Shown piece by piece: positions 8,916 to 16,634 of a stretch of 64,000 nucleotides of DNA. The notes beneath the pieces were generated by a model. That model saw only the letters and a list, made by a program, of their open reading frames with translations, was not told the DNA's origin and made no database searches. Source of the stretch: Bacillota bacterium (GTDB lineage: Bacteria; Bacillota; Sulfobacillia; JAMCWA01); assembly GCA_023475165.1 (NCBI GenBank), contig JAMCWA010000099.1, positions 76,423 through 140,422 on the forward strand, written 5' to 3'. Both the position numbers and the translations under genes were made by a program. Position 1 is the first letter of the stretch; each line of letters begins with the position of its first letter.

Positions 8916-9219
8916 CTATCCTGAAACAAACCAGCTACTTACAGGGCGCCGCTCGGGCGTTGCCGTCCTCGCTTTCGGTCACCTGCGCCGACCGCAGCGC
9001 GGCTCAGTTCGGCCCTCCGGCCGGCACCGCGTAAACTCGCCGTCCCTGGCTCGGTTGCGCTCGGCGGCATCCGTGCCGCCGTCCGGCCTCTTGAGCCTCG
9101 CTTTGCCGGATGCGGTGCCCGGCTCGGTGAAAGCGCTCCGCCGGCAATCACCCGCCCGTCGCCACCCTGCAGCTGTTTCATTACTTTATTGGCGCGCCAA
9201 GGGCGGCATGGGGATCTAG
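8916..9219 (+). repeat. Family B element, longest copy
   Basis: It starts CTATCCTGAAACAAACCAGC, shared with 13568-13590 and inverted at 25110-25140, and ends GGCGGCATGGGGATCTAG. In between are GC-rich segments with small hairpins (GGCGGCATCCGTGCCGCC). It lies between amrS and the Memo-AMMECR1 gene and ends 30 bp from the latter's stop. Confidence 0.8.
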
Positions 9220-9248
9220 TATGCCACTTAGATCGCCTCAACGAATAC

Positions 9249-10655
9249 CTACTCGAACCGTCTCACCCGAAAACGAAAGAGTCTGATACCATTTTCCTTC
9301 GCCCCGAGGCCGGCCTTGCTTTTGGCGATGGCCAGTTGCTCCTCCACGGTATCAACTCCCTGCAGATGGGGTAAGAGGAGCCCGGTCCGGTTTCCCTTCC
9401 GGACGATCACCCCGTACTCTTGTGGGTCCAGTTCTTCTGGTCTGGATACGGGTTCTGGCTCCGAAAGCACATCCACCGAATAAGTCAGGTCTTCCAGTTC
9501 GTCCGGGGTCACGGCAGGAAAACGCGGGTCGGCCGTGCCGGAACTGATGGCGTTATGGATGATCTCCTCCGCCAGATTCCCTCGGGTCGGACCCGTCGTC
9601 CCTATGCAACCCCGCAACTGGCCGTTCTTGTGGATGGTAACGAAAGCCCCGGCCCGTTCTCTCATTTCTGGGGTCAGCTCCGTCGGAGGGTGCTGGGTCC
9701 GGCCGGTTTTGATGTACTCCTCCAAGGCTTGGCGGGCCAAACGGACCAGCGGACTCTCCCGCTGTCGGAGCTCCTTCATTTTCTTCCGGCGCCCTTCCTC
9801 CAAGGAGCGGAGGAACTGGCGCTCCCCGTCCCGGCCGGTCGGGCGCCAGGCCGCCACGGCATATCCAACCCCGAAGGGTCCTTCGTAGGAAAGCACATCG
9901 CCTTTTACCCGGAGACCGTCCAACGTCCCCATCAGGATAAGGAGGGGCCGGAAACCGCATTCCCCAGCCTCCCCAATCAGGGAAGGTTCCAGGGAAAAGA
10001 GGCCCTGGACATCGGCCTGGTCCAGGAGGTTTACCACCTTCTCATCAAAAACCCTCCCCTGTGGGCTGTAACCGGCGGGGGCACCGGGCTTTAGTCGGTG
10101 GGACAGGTCGCCGCTGGCGATGACGACGGCCTGAGTCCCCGTCTGATCGACCGCCCGCTGGATGACCCGCCCGAAGGCATACAGGGTCTCATAGGGCAAA
10201 AGGCCAATGGTAATGGCGACCAGTTTGCTCTTGACCCCGGCCTTTTTCAAAAAGTACTGTGGAACCACCAGGCCATGATCCAGCCCTGGCTCAACCCCAT
10301 AGTAGTTCGCCTCCCGGCTATCCATCTCCAACAGGGGGATTCCGGCGGCTTGGGCCTCCCGAGCGATCTCCCGAGCCAGCCCCAGGTTGTTCGGCCAGAT
10401 TACCCGCACCTCAGGTGCCCCGAACTGGCCCAGGTCTCCTGCCAGCCTCTCCTGGGTGGCCATGGTCATAACATCCTGGAAGACCGGGCCGTGCGGGGTA
10501 ATCATGATCAGGGTATCCGGGCCGGCCTGCCGGACCATCTCCCCCAGGGCCAAGGCCGCTGCCTGGCTTTTGGCCGCCTTCCCGGCATCTTCCCGGCCCA
10601 CCTCTGGAACCATCACCGGCGGATGGGGCATAAGACCGGCTAAAAGAATGGACAT
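9249..10655 (-). CDS. Fused Memo-like (LigB-fold) and AMMECR1 protein
   Basis: Residues about 1-275 form a Memo/LigB-type domain (MPHPPVMVPEVG at the start, ASGDLSHRL near 195), related to class III extradiol dioxygenases. Residues about 300-468 form an AMMECR1 domain with the family signature LRGCIGTTGP. In many genomes these are separate genes beside the radical SAM protein; here they are fused. The three-part association is conserved, but its biochemical role is not settled. The ATG at 10655 follows GGAGATGATGAAG. The gene is transcribed away from the response regulator at 10805. Confidence 0.9.
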   Translation of the reverse strand: MSILLAGLMPHPPVMVPEVGREDAGKAAKSQAAALALGEMVRQAGPDTLIMITPHGPVFQDVMTMATQERLAGDLGQFGAPEVRVIWPNNLGLAREIAREAQAAGIPLLEMDSREANYYGVEPGLDHGLVVPQYFLKKAGVKSKLVAITIGLLPYETLYAFGRVIQRAVDQTGTQAVVIASGDLSHRLKPGAPAGYSPQGRVFDEKVVNLLDQADVQGLFSLEPSLIGEAGECGFRPLLILMGTLDGLRVKGDVLSYEGPFGVGYAVAAWRPTGRDGERQFLRSLEEGRRKKMKELRQRESPLVRLARQALEEYIKTGRTQHPPTELTPEMRERAGAFVTIHKNGQLRGCIGTTGPTRGNLAEEIIHNAISSGTADPRFPAVTPDELEDLTYSVDVLSEPEPVSRPEELDPQEYGVIVRKGNRTGLLLPHLQGVDTVEEQLAIAKSKAGLGAKENGIRLFRFRVRRFE

Positions 10656-10772
10656 ACTTCATCATCTCCAGCACCGCGTGGATGGCAAGCTGTAAATATC
10701 ATCCGTTGAGGAAATTCTACTCCTGACTTGTGTTTCCTTCCGCGCTTTTCTCAAATTTTCTTCACATGATTC

Positions 10773-10781
10773 TGTTATAAT
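10773..10781 (+). promoter_or_regulatory. Extended -10 promoter element for the two-component operon
   Basis: TGTTATAAT is an extended -10 hexamer 23 bp before the start codon at 10805. There is no good -35 at 17 bp. TTCACA at 10761-10766 is too close to serve as one and might be part of an activator site. Confidence 0.5.
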
Positions 10782-10804
10782 AGTTTCCAGCGGGTGGTGA
10801 AAAT

Positions 10805-11500
10805 ATGGCCAACAAACACATCCTGGTGGTCGACGATGAGGCGCGAATGCGCAGCCTGGTCCGGGCCTATTTTGAAAAAGAGGGTTTTACCGTAGAAGAA
10901 GCGGGTAATGGGGAAGAGGCCATCAAGAAGACCTCTCAAAAGGCCTACGACCTGGTGATTCTTGACCTCATGCTTCCCCGCGTGGATGGCTGGAGTGTCT
11001 GCCGTAAGATCCGGGAGAAATCCTTCGTGCCCATCATCATGCTTACCGCCCGCGGGGCAGAAGAAGAGCGACTCCTCGGTTTTGACCTGGGTGCGGACGA
11101 CTATGTGGTAAAACCCTTCAGCCCCAGGGAATTGCTGGCCCGAGCTCGGGCGCTCCTTCGCCGTTCTTCGCCCCCCACCGAGTCCACCGAGAGGGTGGAG
11201 GCAGGTCACCTGCAGATTGATCCGGTCGGTCGGTTGGTGACCATCCAGGGAGAGAGGGTAGCCCTCACCCCCAAGGAATTCGACCTCCTCCTCCATCTGG
11301 CCCGTCACCCCGGGCGGGTCTTCAGCCGGGAGCAACTCCTGGAGCAAGTCTGGGGATACGATTTCTATGGTGATCTCCGGACGGTGGACACCCACGTGAA
11401 AACCCTACGGGAAAAAGTCAGCCGTTCCCGCGGACTGCCGCATTATATCCAGACCGTTTGGGGCATCGGGTATAAGTTTGAAGTGAAGGACCGGACCTAG
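10805..11500 (+). CDS. OmpR/PhoB-family response regulator
   Basis: The 231-residue protein has a receiver domain (D10/D11, phospho-acceptor D54 in VILDLMLP, T81, K103) and a C-terminal winged-helix domain ending TVWGIGYKFEV. It is a DNA-binding regulator switched by a histidine kinase, presumably the one at 11978. GGTGGTGA precedes the ATG. The stop codon TAG is itself part of the CTAG that begins a family A repeat. The spacer to the kinase, 477 bp, is unusually long because it is filled with repeats. Target genes cannot be told from sequence. Confidence 0.93.
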   Translation: MANKHILVVDDEARMRSLVRAYFEKEGFTVEEAGNGEEAIKKTSQKAYDLVILDLMLPRVDGWSVCRKIREKSFVPIIMLTARGAEEERLLGFDLGADDYVVKPFSPRELLARARALLRRSSPPTESTERVEAGHLQIDPVGRLVTIQGERVALTPKEFDLLLHLARHPGRVFSREQLLEQVWGYDFYGDLRTVDTHVKTLREKVSRSRGLPHYIQTVWGIGYKFEVKDRT

Positions 11501-11741
11501 GAGACCGCTGAAAAACCCCCATCTGCGGTGTGGCGCAATCTGCAAGAAAGGACCTTTTTATTAGAGGGGCGTTGCTATTGCAGATTGTCGCTCCGGCGGC
11601 TCCCCGCTCAACGTACCACCTAGTACGCCTCGCCTCGGGGCCTTGCCGCTCCTAGCATCTGGGCATTTTTGAACGGTCTCGCCCCAACGGTATCTCGAGT
11701 GAGTTAACCACTCAAACCGCAGTTCGTCAGCAGTCTCCTAG
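11497..11741 (+). repeat. Family A element, full-length copy
   Basis: The 245-bp element starts CTAGGAGACCGCTGAAAAAC and ends CGTCAGCAGTCTCCTAG. Inside are the inverted pair CAATCTGCAA/TTGCAGATTG, the hairpin CGTACCACCTAGTACG, and ATTTTTGAACGGTCTCGCC, which is an inverted near-copy of the 5' end. It is about 90% similar to the copy at 16188-16432. Confidence 0.9.
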
Positions 11742-11796
11742 GAGACCGCTGAAGGGCGAGTTAGCTGCTGAAAACGCAGTTGATCAGCAGTCTCCC
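11738..11796 (+). repeat. Family A mini-element
   Basis: A second unit shares the CTAG of the preceding copy and is only about 58 bp: GGAGACCGCTGAAGGGCGAG at one end and AACGCAGTTGATCAGCAG plus TCTCC at the other. It is the smallest complete pair of ends in the window. Confidence 0.85.
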
Positions 11797-11810
11797 TGCA
11801 AAAGCGGGAA

Positions 11811-11893
11811 CGGTGCCCGGATTGGCGAAATCGTTCGGCCGGCAATCGCCCGCCCGTCGCCCGACTGCCACAGTTTCATTCCTTGGCTCTTCA
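11811..11893 (+). repeat. Family B fragment
   Basis: GGTGCCCGGATTGGCGAAAT, GGCCGGCAATCGCCCGCC and TTTCATTCCTTGGC match the 3' half of family B. The final GGCGGCATGGGGATC is absent. Confidence 0.6.
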
Positions 11894-11968
11894 TAAGGCA
11901 AGCAGCCTTATTGGTGCATGTTCCCCAGATGTCGCCCGACTGCCACAGTTTCATTCCTTGGCTCTTCA
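11856..11968 (+). repeat. 38-bp direct repeat before the kinase start
   Basis: The 38 bp at 11856-11893 recur exactly at 11931-11968, 75 bp apart; both start GTCGCCCGACTGCCACAG. The unit is the tail of the family B fragment, and the second copy ends 9 bp before the kinase ATG. It looks like a recent local duplication. Confidence 0.85.
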
Positions 11969-11977
11969 GAAAGGGGT

Positions 11978-13429
11978 ATGGCCTTGTTTGGTCGCAGCCT
12001 CCGCTGGAAGGTCTGGGCCACTATCAGCCTTTTTGCTATAACCATTCTCCTGGTGTTAGGGCTGGTAGTATCCAATCTTTTTGAGAATCTCTATTTCAGG
12101 CAGCAGAGTGATTTCCTGGTCCGGCACGGGCGACACCTGGCCAGCCTGATCGCCGCCGGCCCATCCGACGAAAAACTGGCGACCCAGGTGGAGTTGGCCA
12201 AAGACTTCCTGGATGCGAAGGTCGTCGTGGTTAATCAGGCCGGACTGGTCCGGCGCTGCGCCGGAATGATGGGGATGATGCCGGGAATGATGGTCCCTCC
12301 CCCGCTCCTCGATCCCATCCAGCAGGGTCGGATCACCGTCCTCCGTGGCTCCAGCCCCTTTTTCGGCGGGGAGGGTCTCCTGGTGGCCGTGCCCGTTGTG
12401 CAAGATCAGGTGGTGACCGGAGCCGTCTTCCTCTATTCCCCCCTCTCGGCCATGACCGAAACCCTGGACGCCATGCGTCAGGTGACCCTCTACAGCATCG
12501 GGATCACCCTCCTTTTGGCCACCGCCCTGGCCTTTCTCCTCTCGCGAGGTATGTCAACGCCCTTAATGGAGATGAAGAACGCCGCCCAGGAGATGGCCCG
12601 GGGTAATCTTGAGGTCAGAGTCCCTATCCGTTCCGCCGACGAGTTAGGACTGCTGGCGCAGAGTCTAAACTACCTCTCCCGGATCTTAAAGCGAAACCGG
12701 GAACAAGAACAGCGACTGGAAGGTATGCGCCGGGAGTTCGTCGCCAATGTCTCCCATGAGCTCCGCAGTCCTTTACAGCTTTTGGAAGGTTACACGGAAG
12801 CCATCTTGGATGACGTCCCTAAAAATGAGGCCGCTAGAAGGGAATACCTGGAGGTAATCCTGGACGAAACCCTCCGCCTGAAACGCCTGGTCAACGACCT
12901 CCTGGACATCACCCAGATCGACGAAGGGAAAATGGTCCTGGCGGTTAAACCCCTTTCCCTGGCCGACCTGGCTCAGCGTCTCGAGCGGAAGCTCTGTCCC
13001 CTGGCCCAGGAAAAGGGGGTCTCCCTTCAGGTCGACGTCCCCGGCACCCTGCCCCCGATCTACGGTGATGAGGACCGCCTGGAGCAAGTTGTCTTCAACC
13101 TCCTGGATAATGCCCTGCGCCACACCCCATCCGGCGGCCAAGTCACCCTGGCCGCCCGATCCGGCAACGCAGGTCAGATCAAGCTGACGGTCCAAGACAC
13201 CGGGGAAGGCATCCCGGCGGGGGATCTCCCCTACATCTGGGATCGTTTCTATAAGGTGGACAAGGCCAGGACTGGTCGTCAGGGTACCGGCCTGGGCCTG
13301 GCCATTGTCAGGAGGATCGTTGAAGCCCACCGCGGCCAGGTTTTCGTCGAAAGCGTCTTGGGGAAGGGGAGCCTCTTTACCATCTTGTTGCCGACCGGGG
13401 AGCCAACGGAAGACAAGGCTGGAAGGTGA
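11978..13429 (+). CDS. Membrane sensor histidine kinase
   Basis: The 483-residue kinase has two membrane helices (about 12-34 and 170-189) enclosing an extracytoplasmic domain, then HAMP (190-242), HisKA with phospho-acceptor H260 in NVSHELRSP, and an ATPase domain with DTGEGIPAGD and GTGLGLAIV. It presumably phosphorylates the regulator encoded at 10805. The extracytoplasmic loop carries a Cys and a Met cluster (CAGMMGMMPGMM, residues 94-105) that suggests soft-metal binding. I chose the ATG at 11978 because AGAAAGGGG lies just upstream; an in-frame ATG at 11918 has no ribosome-binding site and would run through the 38-bp repeat. Confidence 0.93.
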   Translation: MALFGRSLRWKVWATISLFAITILLVLGLVVSNLFENLYFRQQSDFLVRHGRHLASLIAAGPSDEKLATQVELAKDFLDAKVVVVNQAGLVRRCAGMMGMMPGMMVPPPLLDPIQQGRITVLRGSSPFFGGEGLLVAVPVVQDQVVTGAVFLYSPLSAMTETLDAMRQVTLYSIGITLLLATALAFLLSRGMSTPLMEMKNAAQEMARGNLEVRVPIRSADELGLLAQSLNYLSRILKRNREQEQRLEGMRREFVANVSHELRSPLQLLEGYTEAILDDVPKNEAARREYLEVILDETLRLKRLVNDLLDITQIDEGKMVLAVKPLSLADLAQRLERKLCPLAQEKGVSLQVDVPGTLPPIYGDEDRLEQVVFNLLDNALRHTPSGGQVTLAARSGNAGQIKLTVQDTGEGIPAGDLPYIWDRFYKVDKARTGRQGTGLGLAIVRRIVEAHRGQVFVESVLGKGSLFTILLPTGEPTEDKAGR

Positions 13430-13484
13430 ATCCTTTTGGGCCTTGCGGTATTACCGCTAGTACGAGGAGTCTAGCTTCTGTCAG

Positions 13485-13671
13485 CTCACCGGGTCTGGGT
13501 CGATGTGATCCAAGCTCCTCAGTGACCTGCGCTCACCGCACCGCGCCGATGGGTGTCTTTCAGCGGTCTACCGCGAAACAAACCAGCTGCTTCCCGGGCG
13601 CCGCGCGGGCGTTGCTACCTCGCTGCTGTTTCATTACTTTCATGCCGCCAAAGGTGGTAGGAGGATCTCCT
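13485..13671 (+). repeat. Family A/B composite repeat
   Basis: CTGGGTCGATGTGATC and CTCACCGCACCG match the copy at 36027-36080. Then an inverted family A end (GGGTGTCTTTCAGCGGTC) abuts a family B start (CTACCGCGAAACAAACCAG), which runs to TTTCATTACTTTCATGCCGC and AGGAGGATCTCC. It fills the space between the converging kinase and D-aminoacylase genes. Confidence 0.75.
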
Positions 13672-13676
13672 GGTAG

Positions 13677-15263
13677 TCACCGCTTGCCTCTTCTCAGTAC
13701 CTTCCCACTCCTGCGCCCAGTGTGCTGCCCTTCCTGTACCACGATCTCTCCGTTCACCAGGACCGCATAGATCCCCGCTGGGTACTGCAGGGGATTGAGG
13801 AAAGTGGCCCGGTCCTTAACGCTTCTATCATCAAAAATGACCAGGTCAGCCCAGTATCCTTCCTTTAGCAAACCACGGCCCTCCAGGCCCAGCCGAGCGG
13901 CGGGGAGCGAAGTCATCTTGCGGACGGCCTCCTCCGGACGGAAGAGTTGCCTTTCTCGCGCCAGGTTCAGGGCACGGGGAAAGGTCCCGAAGCTGCGCGG
14001 ATGAGGTTTCCCGACGGCCAAAAGGCCCTCCGCGCTCAAGGCATAGCCATCAGACACGATGGAAATGAACGGGGCGGCAAGAATATTCTCCACATCCCGC
14101 TCATCCATAACGAAGGAGACCAGGGGAACATCGCCTTTCTCCAGGAGGTTCAAGACGGCCTGTCCCGGTGAAATCCCCAGGGCCTGGGCCACTTCCGCCA
14201 GGTTCTTGCCTTCCAGATCCGGTCGATCGGGTAGGGCAGAAACATGCAGCCGCTCCGCCCCACCCCGGCGCTCCAGGTTCTCTACCACCGCCGTCAGGAG
14301 CTTCTCCCTGTTACCCGGATCCCCTAATTTCTCTAAGAGGCCGGCCCGACCACCCTCCTGGGCCCAGCGGGGGATCAAGGCGCCGATCAAACTGGTACCG
14401 GAGGCCGCATAGGGGTAGGCGTCCGCCGCCGCGTCCACCCCTTCTTCCCGCGCCTGGTTGATCAGCCGCAGTAATTCCCGCCCCTTGCCCCAGACCACCG
14501 GCCCCAAGGCCTTAAGATGAGAGACCTCGACCCGGACTCCGGAGCGGCGCCCGATCTCCAAAGCCTCCTTAACCGCCGATACCACCCCGATGTTGTAATT
14601 GCTTTCATCCCGGATGTGGCTGGAATAGAGTCCTCCGCCCTCCGCCACAACCTGCGCGAGCTCAATGATCTCGTCCGTGGCCGCATAGCTGCCTGGAGCA
14701 TAGTAAAGACCGGTGGAGAGACCGAAGGCTCCTTGGTCCAGGCTCTCCTCCACGAGGGTCCGCATTTGTTGCATCTCCTGGGGAGAAGGAGGGCGTTGTT
14801 CGTAACCCATGACGCTGGCCCGGACGGTTCCATGTCCCACCAAAGCGGCCACGTTGACCGCAGGTCTCCGCCGCTCCAAGGTTTGCAGGTATTCCCCCAT
14901 GGAGCCCCAGGTTATGGCGAAACTTGGATCATAGCGATGGATCATCTCCTGCGCCACCGTCAGGGAGGATCCAGCCAAAGGGGCCGCCCACCCTCCACAA
15001 TTACCGACTACCTCCGTGGTTACCCCTTGACGAACCTTGCTTTGGGCCAGAGGATCCAAGAGCAGCGTAAAATCGGAGTGAGAGTGAAGATCAATGAAAC
15101 CCGGTGCCACCGCCAGACCCCGGGCATCGATCTCCCTTTCAGCAGCACCCGTAATCCTGCCTATGGCCGCAACCTTCCCTTCCGCGATGGCCACGTCGGC
15201 ATAAAACCAGGGGTTACCGGCTCCATCGATGACCCGCCCGTTTCTAATCACCAGTTGATACAA
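13677..15263 (-). CDS. N-acyl-D-amino-acid deacylase (D-aminoacylase), amidohydrolase family
   Basis: The 528-residue protein belongs to the metal-dependent amidohydrolases that release D-amino acids from N-acyl-D-amino acids. Visible features are the N-terminal LVIRNGRVIDG strand, the metal-binding HSHSD (60-64), GNCG, a conserved ETSHL-like EVSHLK, and a C-terminal YWADLVIFD composite beta domain. The start is a TTG at 15263 with GGGGGGA about 7 nt upstream. It is convergent with the kinase gene and separated by repeats. D-peptide or peptidoglycan-derived substrates are possible but not shown. The 216 bp upstream hold nothing I can name. Confidence 0.88.
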   Translation of the reverse strand: MYQLVIRNGRVIDGAGNPWFYADVAIAEGKVAAIGRITGAAEREIDARGLAVAPGFIDLHSHSDFTLLLDPLAQSKVRQGVTTEVVGNCGGWAAPLAGSSLTVAQEMIHRYDPSFAITWGSMGEYLQTLERRRPAVNVAALVGHGTVRASVMGYEQRPPSPQEMQQMRTLVEESLDQGAFGLSTGLYYAPGSYAATDEIIELAQVVAEGGGLYSSHIRDESNYNIGVVSAVKEALEIGRRSGVRVEVSHLKALGPVVWGKGRELLRLINQAREEGVDAAADAYPYAASGTSLIGALIPRWAQEGGRAGLLEKLGDPGNREKLLTAVVENLERRGGAERLHVSALPDRPDLEGKNLAEVAQALGISPGQAVLNLLEKGDVPLVSFVMDERDVENILAAPFISIVSDGYALSAEGLLAVGKPHPRSFGTFPRALNLARERQLFRPEEAVRKMTSLPAARLGLEGRGLLKEGYWADLVIFDDRSVKDRATFLNPLQYPAGIYAVLVNGEIVVQEGQHTGRRSGKVLRRGKR

Positions 15264-15479
15264 TTAGAATCCCCCCACGCCAAAGGTTACTGTAAGTATT
15301 CTTCATTCGGGGAGATACTCCTGCTGAGCCTGCCCGAGAGAGGGTTGTAACCCGTCTCGCGTCCTGCTGGATCGGTGGGGGAGCCAGGTGACAAGCGCGT
15401 TAACTTGAAGTCTCGGAGAGTTAGTAGACAGGGGGTTCTGGGGTCGCAGTTGGGAAAGAGTGGTTGCCAGGGGAAGCCA

Positions 15480-16169
15480 TCAGAGGTCCTTCTTCACGTT
15501 AAAACGATACCCCACCCCCCGGACAGTCTCAATCCAGCTCTCGTCCATAGCCTCCCTGAGCTTAGCCCGCAAGTTAAAGATGTGGACGTCCACCGTCCGG
15601 TAGTCACCGTCAAAGTCAAAGCCCCAAATGGTTTCCAGGAGCAGATCGCGGGTCATGACCTGACCGGCGTTTTCCAGTAGAAGGCGGAGAAGCTCAAACT
15701 GGCGGAAAGATAGTTCAATCTCCTTCCCTGCCACCTTCACCCGGCGGGCGCCGAGGTCGATCTCCACCGGGCCACGTACCAACCGGGCCTGCCGCTTGCC
15801 ACCGGGGGCAGTTCGCCGGAGAATAGCCTTGATCCTGGCCACCAATTCCCGGGGACTGAAGGGTTTGACCAGATAGTCATCCGCCCCGATCTCCAGAGCC
15901 ACCACCCGGTCCACCACTTCCTTTCTAGCCGTAAGAATCAAGATCGGGGTGTCCATCTCTTTTCTCAATTCCCGGCAGACGGCTAGGCCGTCCATTCCAG
16001 GCAACATCAGATCAAGGATGACCAGGTCGGGATTCTCCCGCCGGGTCAAAGACAGAGCCTCTGTTCCATCAAAGGCCTTAAGGACGCTAAATCCTTCCAC
16101 CTCAAGATTATAAGCGATCAGTTCCACTACCGAAGGCTCATCGTCCACCACCATGATCTTACCGGCCAC
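15480..16169 (-). CDS. OmpR/PhoB-family response regulator, probable PhoP
   Basis: The 229-residue protein has a receiver domain (VVDDEP, VILDLMLPG, the K of LVKPFSPRE) and a winged-helix domain ending TVRGVGYRFN, close to Bacillus PhoP and E. coli PhoB in layout. No kinase gene is adjacent, so its partner lies elsewhere or is the kinase at 11978. It diverges from pstS, and the space between holds an array of PhoP-like half-sites, which makes control of pst likely. The start is GTG at 16169 with GGGGGGTG upstream; a family A repeat begins 18 bp further on. Confidence 0.9.
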   Translation of the reverse strand: MAGKIMVVDDEPSVVELIAYNLEVEGFSVLKAFDGTEALSLTRRENPDLVILDLMLPGMDGLAVCRELRKEMDTPILILTARKEVVDRVVALEIGADDYLVKPFSPRELVARIKAILRRTAPGGKRQARLVRGPVEIDLGARRVKVAGKEIELSFRQFELLRLLLENAGQVMTRDLLLETIWGFDFDGDYRTVDVHIFNLRAKLREAMDESWIETVRGVGYRFNVKKDL

Positions 16170-16187
16170 GGAACACCCCCCTAATCT

Positions 16188-16460
16188 CTAGGAGACCGCT
16201 GAAAAACACCCATCTGCGGTGTGGCGCAATCTGCAAGAAAGAACCTTTTTATTAAAGGGCCGTTACTGTTGCAGATTGTCGCTCCGGCGGCTCCTCGCTC
16301 AACGTACCACCCAGTACGCCTCGCCTCGGAGCCTTGTCGCTCCTAGCATCTGGGCATTTTTGAGCGGTCTCGCCCTTACGATTTCCCGGACGGGTTAACC
16401 ACGCAAAACGCAGTTCGTCAGCACTCTCCTAGGAGACCGCTGAAAAAGTCCATCTGGACG
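16188..16460 (+). repeat. Family A element, full copy plus start of another
   Basis: The first unit, 16188-16432, is a near twin of 11497-11741, including the CAATCTGCAA/TTGCAGATTG pair. From its closing CTAG a further unit starts (AGGAGACCGCTGAAAAAGTC) but breaks off after about 28 bp. It lies between the regulator start and the pst promoter. Confidence 0.88.
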
Positions 16461-16502
16461 TCTGAGGCCCTCTCATCTGCTGTAAATGCTATCGCTTTAT
16501 CT

Positions 16503-16599
16503 TTAAGTTTTCGTTAATTTCGCGTTATGAAAGGATTAGCCTTTCTTAACCTTTTCTTAACCTGAGTTTTAACAAGATTTAAAAGTGAATCCGGATAAT
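16503..16599 (+). promoter_or_regulatory. Array of PHO-box-like half-sites and -10 of pstS
   Basis: Eight TTA-type hexamers lie in the same direction at 16503, 16514, 16525, 16536, 16546, 16557, 16569 and 16579: TTAAGT, TTAATT, TTATGA, TTAGCC, TTAACC, TTAACC, TTAACA, TTAAAA. The spacing of 10-12 bp matches Bacillus PhoP boxes (TT(A/C)ACA repeats). GATAAT at 16594-16599 is a plausible -10, with the boxes replacing a -35. This marks the promoter as phosphate-regulated. Confidence 0.75.
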
Positions 16600-16634
16600 C
16601 AGATCGAACCAAAAAACATGAGGAGGTTAAATGA

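Noticed and set aside
11500-11800. A CRISPR array
   Set aside because: The repeats are few, long, of unequal length and have inverted ends; there are no evenly spaced short direct repeats or cas genes.
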